From contig NZ_JARXVE010000004.1 of assembly GCF_029893345.1 (NCBI RefSeq), positions 310,001 to 374,000 of the forward strand: a DNA stretch of 64,000 nucleotides, written 5' to 3'. The notes beneath the pieces were generated by a model, which did no database searches, had not been told where the DNA came from, and saw nothing but the letters and a program-made list of their open reading frames with translations. A program made the translations under genes and the position numbers. Source of the stretch: Mycolicibacterium frederiksbergense. Its GTDB lineage: Bacteria; Actinomycetota; Actinomycetes; Mycobacteriales; Mycobacteriaceae. Within the stretch, counting starts at the first letter, position 1, and each line of letters opens with the position of its first letter. Positions 1-7,766 of the stretch are shown piece after piece.

Positions 1-1
1 C

Positions 2-652
2 AACTACACCCGCTACGTCAAGCCAACCCTGCTGCCCTATCTGGCCGTCACCGCGGTGCTGCTCATCGCGCTGGCCCTCGCGGCCATCGTGCGCGACATC
101 CGTCGTGGCAGACCCGGCAACGAAGACAATGAAGCCGACGCGCACCAGCATTCGCACCGGACCGGTGTCACCTGGCTGCTGCTCATCCCGATCGCGCTGC
201 TGGCGTTCGTCGTACCACCCGCGATCCGTCCGGATGCGGTATCCGTGACGGAGGTGTCCACCGATGTGCTGAAGCGGGCGTTCCCGCCGCTGCCCGAGGG
301 CCGGGCACCGGAAGTATCCCTGCCCGACGTACTGATCCGGGCCGCTCAGGACAGCGGCGGAACGCTCGACGGCCGCAGGATCACCATCACCGGCTTCACC
401 ATGCACGATGGTGACCGCACGTATCTGGCCCGGGTGGTGATCATTTGCTGCGCTGCCGACGCGCAGTTGGCACGCATCCTGCTCTCCGGGCCCGCCGCTG
501 CTGAGGTGGCGGGGCTTGCGGAGAACACCTGGATCAAGGTGGAGGGCACGGTGCCTGCGGGGCAAGGCGATTCGAGTCGGCGCAGCATTCCGGTGATGAC
601 GGCGCTGAGCGTGGCGCGCACCGATCCCCCTGCGCGTCCCTACGCCTACTAA
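2..652 (+). CDS. TIGR03943/DUF1980-type membrane protein, 5' partial
   Basis: The reading frame is open from base 2, so the start lies upstream of the window; 216 codons are present. The visible part starts with an NYTRYVKP stretch, then a hydrophobic segment, a His-rich charged loop, a second hydrophobic segment (about residues 58-70 of the visible part) and a soluble C-terminal domain. The C-terminal half, with a CCAADA motif followed by a V-E-G-T-V strand, resembles the small-molecule-binding half of the DUF1980/TIGR03943 proteins that pair with COG0701 permeases. It converges on the FhuF-like gene with 3 bases between the stops. Partner and substrate cannot be seen here. Confidence 0.7.
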   Translation, partial: NYTRYVKPTLLPYLAVTAVLLIALALAAIVRDIRRGRPGNEDNEADAHQHSHRTGVTWLLLIPIALLAFVVPPAIRPDAVSVTEVSTDVLKRAFPPLPEGRAPEVSLPDVLIRAAQDSGGTLDGRRITITGFTMHDGDRTYLARVVIICCAADAQLARILLSGPAAAEVAGLAENTWIKVEGTVPAGQGDSSRRSIPVMTALSVARTDPPARPYAY

Positions 653-655
653 GGC

Positions 656-1321
656 CTACCCGCGTGGTCTCGAGAGCGCGCAATCGTTACATTTCGATCC
701 GCCGGGCACCCGGTAGTACAGGCAACAACTGCGACGGCGGAACGCCCACCCGGTCAGGTCGCCCGTGCCGGCCAATTCACCTGTGGCCAATAGCGATTCG
801 GTGACGCCGAGGACGTCGTCATGCAATTCCGGTCGAGCCCGGGCCAGCTCGGCCGCCGCCGCGGCCAACGCCGCCGCGGCATTGCCGTAGAGCAGTCGCG
901 GCGCCATCTTGACCCGAAGCCCGGCGGCCAGCGGCTCGAGGTGCTCGGTGATCACACGCCGATACAACTGCTCCACCATCGGCCGACCGCTGTCGACGGG
1001 CGCTCCGAGCGGCACCGGCAACCGGAGTTCGGTACGCGAGGCATGGCGCTGCAGATCGGTCAGATCGGGCAGCACACCGAATTGCAGCGCACACGCCAGC
1101 AGCGGTGACCACAACCGTGATGCGTGACTGAACTGGACCAGGGAGGCACCGATGCGCAGATCCGTGGTGTTGCTTCGCGCGGCGGTCGCACCGACCAGGT
1201 CGGCGCAACCGTCGTCATAGCACCGCTGCACCGGAACCCACTGGGCCGGGTCCCCACCGACGACGATGCCGAAAAAGCCTCCGTAGGAGGAGATTTCGTC
1301 GAGCTGGGCTCCGATGTTCAC
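656..1321 (-). CDS. FhuF-like 2Fe-2S protein, candidate reductase of the B12 importer operon
   Basis: This 221-residue protein ends in a C-C-x10-C-x2-C cluster (Cys199, 200, 211, 214), the [2Fe-2S] ligand pattern of the FhuF family. FhuF proteins reduce ferric iron in siderophores inside the cell. The GTG start at 1321 overlaps the ATPase stop as GTGA, so it is the translationally coupled last gene of the importer operon. Because the operon leader looks like a cobalamin riboswitch, its physiological substrate may be an imported corrinoid (Co(III) reduction) rather than a ferric siderophore; that is inference. Rare extra starts further upstream lie inside the ATPase gene and are not favoured. 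Confidence 0.8.
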   Translation of the reverse strand: MNIGAQLDEISSYGGFFGIVVGGDPAQWVPVQRCYDDGCADLVGATAARSNTTDLRIGASLVQFSHASRLWSPLLACALQFGVLPDLTDLQRHASRTELRLPVPLGAPVDSGRPMVEQLYRRVITEHLEPLAAGLRVKMAPRLLYGNAAAALAAAAAELARARPELHDDVLGVTESLLATGELAGTGDLTGWAFRRRSCCLYYRVPGGSKCNDCALSRPRG

Positions 1322-2103
1322 GGGGTCGCCACCGCCGTGGGCAGGACGGTGACCTGGGGCCTGCCGGTATCGGGATCGACGACGATCCGGGCCGCAACCC
1401 CATATACGTCGGCAAGCAACTGCACGGTGAGAACCTCCTCGGGAGTACCGACGGCGACCAGCCGTCCATCGTCGAGCACACAGATCCGATCGCAATACAT
1501 GGCAGCCAGACTCAGGTCGTGCAGTGCGGCGACCACGGTCGCGCCGGTCTCGCGCAGCAGGCGCAGCGCCTCATGCTGATGGCGCAGATCGAGGTGGTTG
1601 GTGGGTTCGTCGAGCACGATCACGTCGGTGCGCTGCGCCAGCGCCCGAGCGATGAGCACGCGTTGCTTCTGGCCTCCGGACAGCCGGCCGTAACCGACCC
1701 CGCTCAGCTCCGCGATGTCCAGTGCCGCCAGTGCCGCACCGATGATCTCGCGGTCCTCACGGTTGTCGGCCTCGAAGGACCGTTTGTACGGGGTGCGGCC
1801 CATCGCCACCATGTCGAACACGGTGAGCTCGAAATCGCCTGTGGCTTCCTGCAATACCGCCGCGACCCGGCGTGCGGCCCGCTTGCCCGGCGTCTTCCAG
1901 ACGTCGGCGCCGTCCACCAGCACCCGTCCGGCACTCGGCCGCTGGGCCCGGTACAACATGCGCAGCAGCGTGGTCTTGCCCGCACCGTTGGGTCCCACCA
2001 CGGCCAACATCTCCCCCGGCGCGACCGACAGCGACACCCCGGTGATCAGGGACTTGCCGCGCACCGACACCGAGACCGCCTCGAACGTCACCGCCGCGCT
2101 CAT
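1318..2103 (-). CDS. btuD: ABC importer ATP-binding protein (BtuD/FecE-like)
   Basis: A 261-residue ABC ATPase of the iron-siderophore/B12 type. Walker A is GPNGAGKTT at residues 37-45, the signature LSGGQ at 141-145, and Walker B VIVLDEP at 161-167, followed by the switch His region. The ATG at 2103 overlaps the permease stop (ATGA) and its own stop overlaps the next start (GTGA), so it is cotranslated with both. It powers uptake through the permease encoded just upstream. The B12 assignment rests on the riboswitch-like leader; sequence alone cannot separate BtuD from FecE/FhuC. Confidence 0.85.
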   Translation of the reverse strand: MSAAVTFEAVSVSVRGKSLITGVSLSVAPGEMLAVVGPNGAGKTTLLRMLYRAQRPSAGRVLVDGADVWKTPGKRAARRVAAVLQEATGDFELTVFDMVAMGRTPYKRSFEADNREDREIIGAALAALDIAELSGVGYGRLSGGQKQRVLIARALAQRTDVIVLDEPTNHLDLRHQHEALRLLRETGATVVAALHDLSLAAMYCDRICVLDDGRLVAVGTPEEVLTVQLLADVYGVAARIVVDPDTGRPQVTVLPTAVATP

Positions 2104-3119
2104 GTCAGCGCCTTCCGCCGCATCAGCCACAGGAAGAACGGTCCCCCGACGAGCGCGGTCAGGATTCCGACGGGCAGCTCCTCGGGTGCGGCCACGGTCC
2201 GGGCCACGATGTCGCACAGCACCAGGAATGCCGCCCCCAACAATGCGGCGGCCGGCAGCGCCCTGCGGTGATCGGCGCCGACCAGCAAGCGCACCACATG
2301 CGGCATGATCAGCCCGACAAACCCGATCGTGCCGCTGACCGCGACCATCGCTCCGACCATGAGCGCCACGACGACGAACATCGCGGCCCGGAACCGGTGT
2401 ACATCCAGTCCGAGCGAGGTGGCCGCTTCCTCTCCGGTGTAGAGCAGGTTCAGCGATCTGGTGAAGCCGACCAGCACCAGCACACCGACGAACACCACCA
2501 CCGTGGGCACCCAGACCATGCTCCACGTGGTGCCGCCCAGCCCACCGAGCATCCACCGCACCGCCGCCTGCGTCTTGTGCGGATCGTCGGAGGTGACGAT
2601 CAGCAGGCTGGCCAGAGCCGACAGCACCTCGGCCACTGCCACACCGGCCAGGACCAACCGCACGGTCGTCATCCGTCCGCCCGAACGGGCCAACAGATAC
2701 ACCGCGACGAGCGCGAGCAAGGCTCCCAGGAAGGCCGCCAGCGGCAGGGTGAATGCTTGTAGCGCACCGGCGCCGAACACCAGCAGGGCGACGGCACCGA
2801 CCGACGCTCCCGAGGAGACACCCAACAGCATGGGATCGGCGAGCGGGTTGCGCACCACTGCCTGCAGCGCCATACCGCACGCCGCGAGACCGGCGCCCAC
2901 CACCGCGCCAAGCAGCACGCGTGGCAGTCGGGCGTCGATCACGATCGATTCCCGTACCGCGGGCCAACTCTGCTCGGCGAGGCCCGGATGGATGGCATGC
3001 AGCACGATGGCCCACACCTGCCCCGGGGCGATCGGTACCGACCCCACCGCGACACCGGCGGTCATCGCCAGCAACAACAATCCCACCAGTGAGGTGATGA
3101 CCAGCCGGTAGGGGATCAC
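2100..3119 (-). CDS. btuC: ABC importer permease, FecCD/BtuC family
   Basis: A 339-residue, highly hydrophobic protein of FecCD/BtuC length with about ten membrane segments. The N-terminal membrane helix begins within the first ten residues, and the typical P-R-L/A-G-A segment appears in the cytoplasmic loop (RLPRVLLGAVVGAGLAACG). The chosen GTG start at 3119 overlaps the binding-protein stop as GTGA; a second GTG two codons upstream is possible. It should form a homodimeric channel with the ATPase below. Substrate: cobalamin/corrinoid inferred from the leader, otherwise a siderophore. Confidence 0.85.
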   Translation of the reverse strand: MIPYRLVITSLVGLLLLAMTAGVAVGSVPIAPGQVWAIVLHAIHPGLAEQSWPAVRESIVIDARLPRVLLGAVVGAGLAACGMALQAVVRNPLADPMLLGVSSGASVGAVALLVFGAGALQAFTLPLAAFLGALLALVAVYLLARSGGRMTTVRLVLAGVAVAEVLSALASLLIVTSDDPHKTQAAVRWMLGGLGGTTWSMVWVPTVVVFVGVLVLVGFTRSLNLLYTGEEAATSLGLDVHRFRAAMFVVVALMVGAMVAVSGTIGFVGLIMPHVVRLLVGADHRRALPAAALLGAAFLVLCDIVARTVAAPEELPVGILTALVGGPFFLWLMRRKALT

Positions 3120-4087
3120 GAAAACTGGTCCGGGTGCAGCTGTCGGGCCAAGGCATCCACCGCCCGGCCCACCCGCACGCCGACCACCACCGAGGACAAT
3201 GGAAGCACCGCGAACCGCTGCTGTTGGATTGCCGGAACATGCTGCAGCAGAGGATGTTCGGTGAGGAATCTCTTCTTGTCCGCGACGGGTTGATCTCCGT
3301 AGTCGTAGATCACGATGACCTCGGGTGCACGCTCGGCGAATTGCTCGAGCGATACGTCGCCCCACACCTTGGGAACATCGGCGAACACGTTCACTCCACC
3401 GGCGGCCTCGATCATCTGATTCCCGATGCCCTTACCGCCCGAGGTGAACACCGTCGCCTCACCGCTGTCGTAGACCGCGACCCGGACCGGTTGCACTCCG
3501 CGCACCTTCGCTGCGGACTCGGCGAGCTCGCGGTGCAGCGTCTCGATCTGCCGCTCGGCCCGGTCTGTGACACCGAAGATCGTTCCGATACTTCGGATTT
3601 CGTCGTCCACCGTGGACATGGTGACCGGCTCGGTGCGGCAATCCTCGATGTTGAGGTAGGTGTTCACCCCGGCATCGGTCAGCCGCTGCCTGGCGCGCCC
3701 CTCCTTTTCGTCGAACGCGCTCGCCCAACCGCCGTAGACGAAATCGGGCTCGACGGCCAGCAGCGACTCATAGGACGGATATTCCTTGGCCAGCACCGGG
3801 ACACCGTCGTAGGCGGCCTGGTACTCGGGCAGGATCCGATCGTCGAGATAGGACGTGCCGACCATGGATTTTTCCAGGCCCAGCGCGAGCAGCATCTCGA
3901 TCGCGTGTTGATTGAGCGCCACCGCCCGGGTCGGCGGCCGGTCATAGGTGGTGCTGACGCCACAATTGTCCACGGTCACCGGGAATCCCGGTTCGGTGTG
4001 GGCGGCGACGTCCGGTTCCGGTGTCGATGCGCACCCCGATACCAGCAACGCCGATGCCAGTCCGGCGATCAGCCAACGAGCAGCCAC
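3116..4087 (-). CDS. btuF: ABC importer substrate-binding lipoprotein (BtuF-like)
   Basis: A 323-residue exported lipoprotein with a hydrophobic signal and lipobox LVSG-C at residues 15-19. The body shows the two-lobed class III (FecB/BtuF) binding-protein pattern: a first lobe beginning with a YDRPPTRAVAL strand, the MLLALGL helix, a VEPDFVYGGW strand, and the second lobe with a conserved E-x-x-A-G-G-x-N block. It is the first gene of a four-gene operon downstream of a cobalamin-riboswitch-like leader, which argues for corrinoid capture at the outer face of the plasma membrane. Translation starts at GTG 4087 after a GGAGAGG sequence about 12 bases upstream that can be sequestered in the leader. 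Confidence 0.82.
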   Translation of the reverse strand: MAARWLIAGLASALLVSGCASTPEPDVAAHTEPGFPVTVDNCGVSTTYDRPPTRAVALNQHAIEMLLALGLEKSMVGTSYLDDRILPEYQAAYDGVPVLAKEYPSYESLLAVEPDFVYGGWASAFDEKEGRARQRLTDAGVNTYLNIEDCRTEPVTMSTVDDEIRSIGTIFGVTDRAERQIETLHRELAESAAKVRGVQPVRVAVYDSGEATVFTSGGKGIGNQMIEAAGGVNVFADVPKVWGDVSLEQFAERAPEVIVIYDYGDQPVADKKRFLTEHPLLQHVPAIQQQRFAVLPLSSVVVGVRVGRAVDALARQLHPDQFS

Positions 4088-4135
4088 GGGCTCATCCGTC
4101 CTCTCCGGGGAGATCCGCCCCAGTACGTGCGAGGT

Positions 4136-4244
4136 GGCGACTGCGGTGCGTGTCTGGCTCTCGACGGTCGGCGGAGGCCGGCCGATCGATCACAGTGGCG
4201 GGACCGCGCCGGATTCACACCGACTTCCGCGATCCGCAGTCGCC
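4136..4244 (-). promoter_or_regulatory. Cobalamin riboswitch (leader of btuFCD-fhuF-like operon)
   Basis: Read on the minus strand, the leader contains GGTGTGAATCC, then GGTCCCGCCACTGT and a GAGAGCCAGACACGC box, the conserved order of cobalamin aptamers. The element is closed by a perfect 11-bp P1 helix, GGCGACTGCGG at 4136-4146 pairing with 4234-4244. Between the aptamer and the GTG at 4087, a GGGG...CTCCCC hairpin sits next to the GGAGAGG ribosome-binding site, so translational control is likely. The call rests on motif recognition, not on a covariance-model search. Confidence 0.88.
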
Positions 4245-4262
4245 TATCACCTCGATGGTAGG

Positions 4263-4517
4263 TCAACGAGGACCGACCACCGGCAGCAGCGCCATCTCCC
4301 TGGCATTCTTGATCGCCGCCGCGACCTGCCGCTGTTGTTGCGGGGTCAGGCCCGTGACCGTGCGGGACCGGATCTTGCCGCGCTCGCTGATGAAGGTGCG
4401 CAGCAGGTGCACGTCCTTGTAATCGACCTTGGTCACCCCGAGCGCGGCCAGCTGATTGCGCCTGGGTTTCTTGAATTCGGTTGCGGGAGGGCGTCTTCTC
4501 AGCGGTTTCTTGGCCAT
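4263..4517 (-). CDS. rpsR2: Zinc-independent ribosomal protein S18 (C- paralogue)
   Basis: An 84-residue S18 protein ([10 protein letters not shown] start, [16 protein letters not shown] core). It has no cysteine, so it is the form that replaces zinc-binding S18 when zinc is scarce. It is last of four overlapping ribosomal genes on the minus strand. ATG 4517 overlaps the S14 stop by one base (TGATG); a GTG one codon upstream is the alternative. Expected to be Zur-repressed with the rest of the operon. Confidence 0.93.
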   Translation of the reverse strand: MAKKPLRRRPPATEFKKPRRNQLAALGVTKVDYKDVHLLRTFISERGKIRSRTVTGLTPQQQRQVAAAIKNAREMALLPVVGPR

Positions 4518-4822
4518 CACCAGCTCGACTTCCGCACGCCGGGCAGCTCACCGCGGTGCGCCAGCTCCCGCACCCGCACCCGCGACAGCCCGAACTTGCG
4601 CAGGTGCCCGCGCGGACGGCCGTCGACGGCGTCCCGGTTGCGCAGCCGCACCGGACTGGAATCCCGGGGCAGCCGCTGCAGGGCCGATACCGCGGCCGCT
4701 CGCTGCTCACGGGTGCTCACCGGATTGCGGATGATCTCCTTGAGCTCGGCCCGACGCTCGGCGTAGCGCGCCACCAGTTCGCGGCGTTTCTCGTTCTTGA
4801 CGATGTTGGATTTCTTGGCCAT
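4517..4822 (-). CDS. rpsN2: Zinc-independent ribosomal protein S14 (C- paralogue)
   Basis: A 101-residue S14 ([17 protein letters not shown] start; [18 protein letters not shown] end). It is the long form without the C-x2-C...C-x2-C zinc ribbon; no cysteine is present. It replaces the zinc-binding S14 on zinc-depleted ribosomes, near the head of the 30S subunit. Its ATG overlaps the L33 stop by one base and its stop overlaps S18, so the cluster is translationally coupled. Confidence 0.95.
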   Translation of the reverse strand: MAKKSNIVKNEKRRELVARYAERRAELKEIIRNPVSTREQRAAAVSALQRLPRDSSPVRLRNRDAVDGRPRGHLRKFGLSRVRVRELAHRGELPGVRKSSW

Positions 4823-4986
4823 CAGCGCTCCTCGCGGAAGTCGACGTGACGGCGGATCACCGGGTCGTATTTGCGCAGCACGATCCGGTCCGGGTCATTG
4901 CGCCGGTTCTTGCGGGTGACGTAGGTGTAGCCGGTTCCCGCTGTCGATCGCAGCTTCACGATCGGACGAATATCGGTGCGGGCCAT
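4822..4986 (-). CDS. rpmG: Zinc-independent ribosomal protein L33 (C- paralogue)
   Basis: A 54-residue L33 ([20 protein letters not shown] start, VDFREER end) without any cysteine, while the zinc form carries two C-x2-C pairs. It starts at ATG 4986, sharing one base with the L28 stop, and its stop shares one base with the S14 start. Part of the zinc-starvation ribosome-remodelling set. Confidence 0.95.
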   Translation of the reverse strand: MARTDIRPIVKLRSTAGTGYTYVTRKNRRNDPDRIVLRKYDPVIRRHVDFREER

Positions 4987-5222
4987 CAGATCTTCTCCCC
5001 ACGGTCGCGCAGCCTGGCCACGACCGCCTCGATCCCGTCCCGGTCGATCACCTTGATGCCCCTGGCGCTGACCCGAAGCCGGACCCGCCGCCCCTCGGCG
5101 GGCAGGTAGTAGGTCTTGGTCTGAATGTTCGGATTCCACCGGCGCCGGCTGCGCTTATGCGAATGCGACACCGTATTGCCGAATCCGGGCGAGCGCCCGG
5201 TGACTTGGCAGTGGGCAGACAT
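4986..5222 (-). CDS. rpmB2: Zinc-independent ribosomal protein L28 (C- paralogue)
   Basis: A 78-residue L28 ([16 protein letters not shown] start; [20 protein letters not shown] core). Only one cysteine remains (Cys5), so the zinc site of the C+ form cannot be built. First gene of the minus-strand operon; the Zur-like palindrome lies 35-53 bases upstream of its start. Operon order L28-L33-S14-S18 matches the mycobacterial C- ribosomal operon. Confidence 0.95.
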   Translation of the reverse strand: MSAHCQVTGRSPGFGNTVSHSHKRSRRRWNPNIQTKTYYLPAEGRRVRLRVSARGIKVIDRDGIEAVVARLRDRGEKI

Positions 5223-5256
5223 CGAGTCTCCTTCGTCATGAGGTAACGTGCCTAAC

Positions 5257-5275
5257 GTTAATGATAATCGTTTTC
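5257..5275. promoter_or_regulatory. Zur-box-like operator between the divergent zinc-starvation operons
   Basis: GTTAATGATAATCGTTTTC is an AT-rich imperfect 9-1-9 palindrome (six of nine arm positions match) in otherwise GC-rich DNA. It resembles Fur-family Zur sites with the ATGATAATC core. It lies 35 bases from the L28 start on one side and 20 bases from the mrf start on the other, so one bound repressor could control both directions. Confidence 0.75.
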
Positions 5276-5294
5276 AATAACAAGGGAGGCCCGG

Positions 5295-6473
5295 GTGCGA
5301 ACCCCTGTCGTGCTGATCGCCGGCCAAGGCGATACCGGCGGCGTCGCCGAGGAATTGAGCCGCAAGCCGGGCACCGTGCTGGTCCGCCACAACTACGACG
5401 GGCACGTGGTGCTGCGAACCGTCGTCGCCAGCTCCGGGACATCGGAATGGGCGCTGGAACTGGCCCACGACTGCGTCTCCTGCACGGTGCGCGACGACCT
5501 GCTCGTTCTGCTGCGGCGCCTGCACCGGCGGGCCGACGTCACCCGGATTGTCGTGCAGTTGCTGCCGTGGCTGGAGCCGGAACCGGTGTGCTGGGCGATC
5601 AACACCGTTCGGGTCCGGGTCGGCCCCGGATACCTCGACGGACCCGCCTGCCGGGACGTCAGCATCGAGGCGGTGATCGGCTGCCTGGACACCGCGCAGT
5701 GGCTGCCGCAGGCGATCGGCGACGAAGAACTACTGGACGGGCGCACGGTCGCCCAGGTGGTGGTCGGCCAGGCCGAATCCGCCGACCTGCTGGTGCTCAG
5801 CGAGCCCGAGGCCAGCACGCTGGCCGTGCTGCGCCGGCTGACGCCCCGCGCCCGCATCACGGTGGGACCCGACCGCGTCGAACTGGCCCTGGCCCACCTC
5901 GAACCGGACAGCCGTCGCGGCCGGGCGATTTCCCCGCACGATGCGCTGCTGGCCGGTGAGCCCCCACTGGAAGCCGACGGCGAGGTGGGCATCGTCGAAT
6001 TCACCGCGCGGCGACCGTTTCACCCGCTGCGCCTGCACGCGGCGGTCGACCTGCTGCTCGACGGGGTGGTGCGCACCCGCGGCCGGGCCTGGCTGGCCAA
6101 CCGGCCTGCCGATGTCATGTGGATCGAATCGGCCGGCGGCGGAATGCACTTCAGCAACGCTGGAAAATGGCTGGCGGCAATGGATCACAGCGAACTCGCC
6201 TATACCGATCCGGAACGTTGCGCGATGGCCGCGATCGATTGGGACGACCGGTTCGGCGACCGGCGGGTATCGCTGACCGTGCTGGTCTGCGGCGCCCGGC
6301 CCGATGAACTCGTCGACGCACTGCGTGGCGCACTGCTCACCGACGACGAACTGGCGCGGCCCGATCGATGGGCCGACTACCCCGACCCGTTCGGCGACTG
6401 GCACGAAGAACCGTGTCAGCCCGGAACCGACGAACCCGCCAGATCCGCCCATCACGAAGGAGAAATGCAATGA
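5295..6473 (+). CDS. mrf: CobW/COG0523-like ribosome-hibernation recruitment factor
   Basis: A 392-residue COG0523/CobW-family protein starting at GTG 5295 after an AGGGAGG site. The N-terminal P-loop position reads GQGDTGG and lacks the Lys-Ser/Thr of a working Walker A. The family's metal motif survives as [10 protein letters not shown] (a C-x2-C version of the usual C-x-C-C), and a CobW C-terminal domain begins near residue 230 ([15 protein letters not shown]). In mycobacteria the equivalent gene, divergent from the C- ribosomal operon, encodes Mrf, which helps the hibernation factor MPY bind zinc-depleted ribosomes. Assignment is by context and family resemblance. It overlaps the L31 start (ATGA). 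Confidence 0.8.
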   Translation: MRTPVVLIAGQGDTGGVAEELSRKPGTVLVRHNYDGHVVLRTVVASSGTSEWALELAHDCVSCTVRDDLLVLLRRLHRRADVTRIVVQLLPWLEPEPVCWAINTVRVRVGPGYLDGPACRDVSIEAVIGCLDTAQWLPQAIGDEELLDGRTVAQVVVGQAESADLLVLSEPEASTLAVLRRLTPRARITVGPDRVELALAHLEPDSRRGRAISPHDALLAGEPPLEADGEVGIVEFTARRPFHPLRLHAAVDLLLDGVVRTRGRAWLANRPADVMWIESAGGGMHFSNAGKWLAAMDHSELAYTDPERCAMAAIDWDDRFGDRRVSLTVLVCGARPDELVDALRGALLTDDELARPDRWADYPDPFGDWHEEPCQPGTDEPARSAHHEGEMQ

Positions 6474-6718
6474 AACCCGGCATCCATCCCGACTACCACC
6501 CCGTGGTGTTTCAGGACGCCGCCACCGGAAAGCAGTTCCTCACCCGGTCGACGGCCACCAGTCAGCGCGCCGTCGAGTGGGCAGACGCAAATGGCACCCA
6601 GACTTATCCGCTGATCGTGGTGGACGTCAGCAGCGATTCACATCCCTACTGGACCGGCTCCGCACGGCACATCGACTCGGCCGGGCAGGTGGAGAAGTTC
6701 CGCCGTCGCTACGGCTAA
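6470..6718 (+). CDS. rpmE2: Zinc-independent ribosomal protein L31 type B
   Basis: An 82-residue type B L31 ([16 protein letters not shown] start; [11 protein letters not shown] and KFRRRYG end). It has no cysteine, unlike zinc-binding type A L31. The ATG at 6470 overlaps the mrf stop, so the two are cotranslated under the same Zur-like site. With L28, L33, S14 and S18 across the palindrome this gives five zinc-free ribosomal proteins at one locus. Confidence 0.95.
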   Translation: MKPGIHPDYHPVVFQDAATGKQFLTRSTATSQRAVEWADANGTQTYPLIVVDVSSDSHPYWTGSARHIDSAGQVEKFRRRYG

Positions 6719-6749
6719 CGCAGGCCGACACTGCCTTTAGGGTGGGGCC

Positions 6750-7676
6750 ATGCGGCTCAAACCCGGCCGGCCCACCCTGACCGCCTACACCCGGTACTTC
6801 GATGCGCCCGTCGCCACCCCGGAATCGCCGGTCACGGTGACCTGGGCCGGAGTCAGCACACTGCTGGTGGACGACGGCACATCGGCAGTACTGACCGACG
6901 GCTTCTTCTCCCGGCCCGGACTGCCGGTTCTGACCCTGGGCCGGATCTCCCCGTCACTGCCACGCATCGACGGCTGCCTGTCCCGACTCGGAGTGCACCG
7001 CCTGGACGCGGTCATCCCGGTGCACAGCCATTTCGACCACGCCATGGACTCGCCGGTGGTGGCCGAGCGCACCGGCGCCCAGCTGATCGGCGGATCCTCG
7101 ACCGCCCAGATCGGCCTCGGGCACGGCCTGGCGCCCGATCGCATCGTCACGGTCACGCCCGGCGAAGCCGTCACCGCGGGCGGCTATGAGGTGACGCTGT
7201 TCGAGTCCGAACACTGCCCACCGGACCGGTTTCCCGGCACCATCACCGAACCCGTCGTACCCCCGGTCAAGGTCTCGGCCTACAAGTGCGGCGAGGCGTG
7301 GTCGGTACTGCTGCGGCACCGGGCCACCGACCGCCGCCTGCTGATCGTCGGCAGCGCCGGTGCGGTACCGGGCGCACTGGACGGACAACGCGCGGACGTG
7401 GTCTACCTCGGCATCGGCCAACTCGGCCTGCAACCCGAGCAGTATCTGATCGACTACTGGACCCACACCGTGCGTGCGGTCGGGGCGCGGCGGGTGGTGC
7501 TGATCCACTGGGACGACTTCTTCCGGCCACTGCACAAGCCGCTGCGGGCCTTGCCCTACGCCGGTGACGATCTGGACGTCTCGATGCGGGTGCTGACCCG
7601 GCTCGCCGACCAGGACGACGTACGCCTACACCTGCCCACCCTGTGGCAGCCGGCCGATCCCTGGAGCCGGCCCTGA
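6750..7676 (+). CDS. Metallo-beta-lactamase-fold hydrolase
   Basis: A 308-residue protein with the metal motif HSHFDH (His92, His94, Asp96, His97) of the MBL fold. The fold also appears in the strand-turn TWAGVSTLLVDDG and in a C-terminal LIHWDDF that can supply a further metal ligand. No signal peptide, so probably cytosolic. It starts 31 bases after rpmE2 and might be read through from the Zur-controlled unit, but nothing in the sequence shows a zinc-related function. Substrate unknown. Confidence 0.82.
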   Translation: MRLKPGRPTLTAYTRYFDAPVATPESPVTVTWAGVSTLLVDDGTSAVLTDGFFSRPGLPVLTLGRISPSLPRIDGCLSRLGVHRLDAVIPVHSHFDHAMDSPVVAERTGAQLIGGSSTAQIGLGHGLAPDRIVTVTPGEAVTAGGYEVTLFESEHCPPDRFPGTITEPVVPPVKVSAYKCGEAWSVLLRHRATDRRLLIVGSAGAVPGALDGQRADVVYLGIGQLGLQPEQYLIDYWTHTVRAVGARRVVLIHWDDFFRPLHKPLRALPYAGDDLDVSMRVLTRLADQDDVRLHLPTLWQPADPWSRP

Positions 7677-7766
7677 CCCTGGCCCTGGCGCTCATCGCGC
7701 TCTTTAGGCAGAGCTGTTCACCTGCCCGTGCCGTGATGTTCGCATTGACCCGGTAGCACGGCGAGG

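Noticed and set aside
656..4087. Siderophore-iron uptake as the function of the ABC operon
   Set aside because: Protein homology allows it, but the leader has a cobalamin aptamer and no IdeR-like box is visible, so B12 is favoured.
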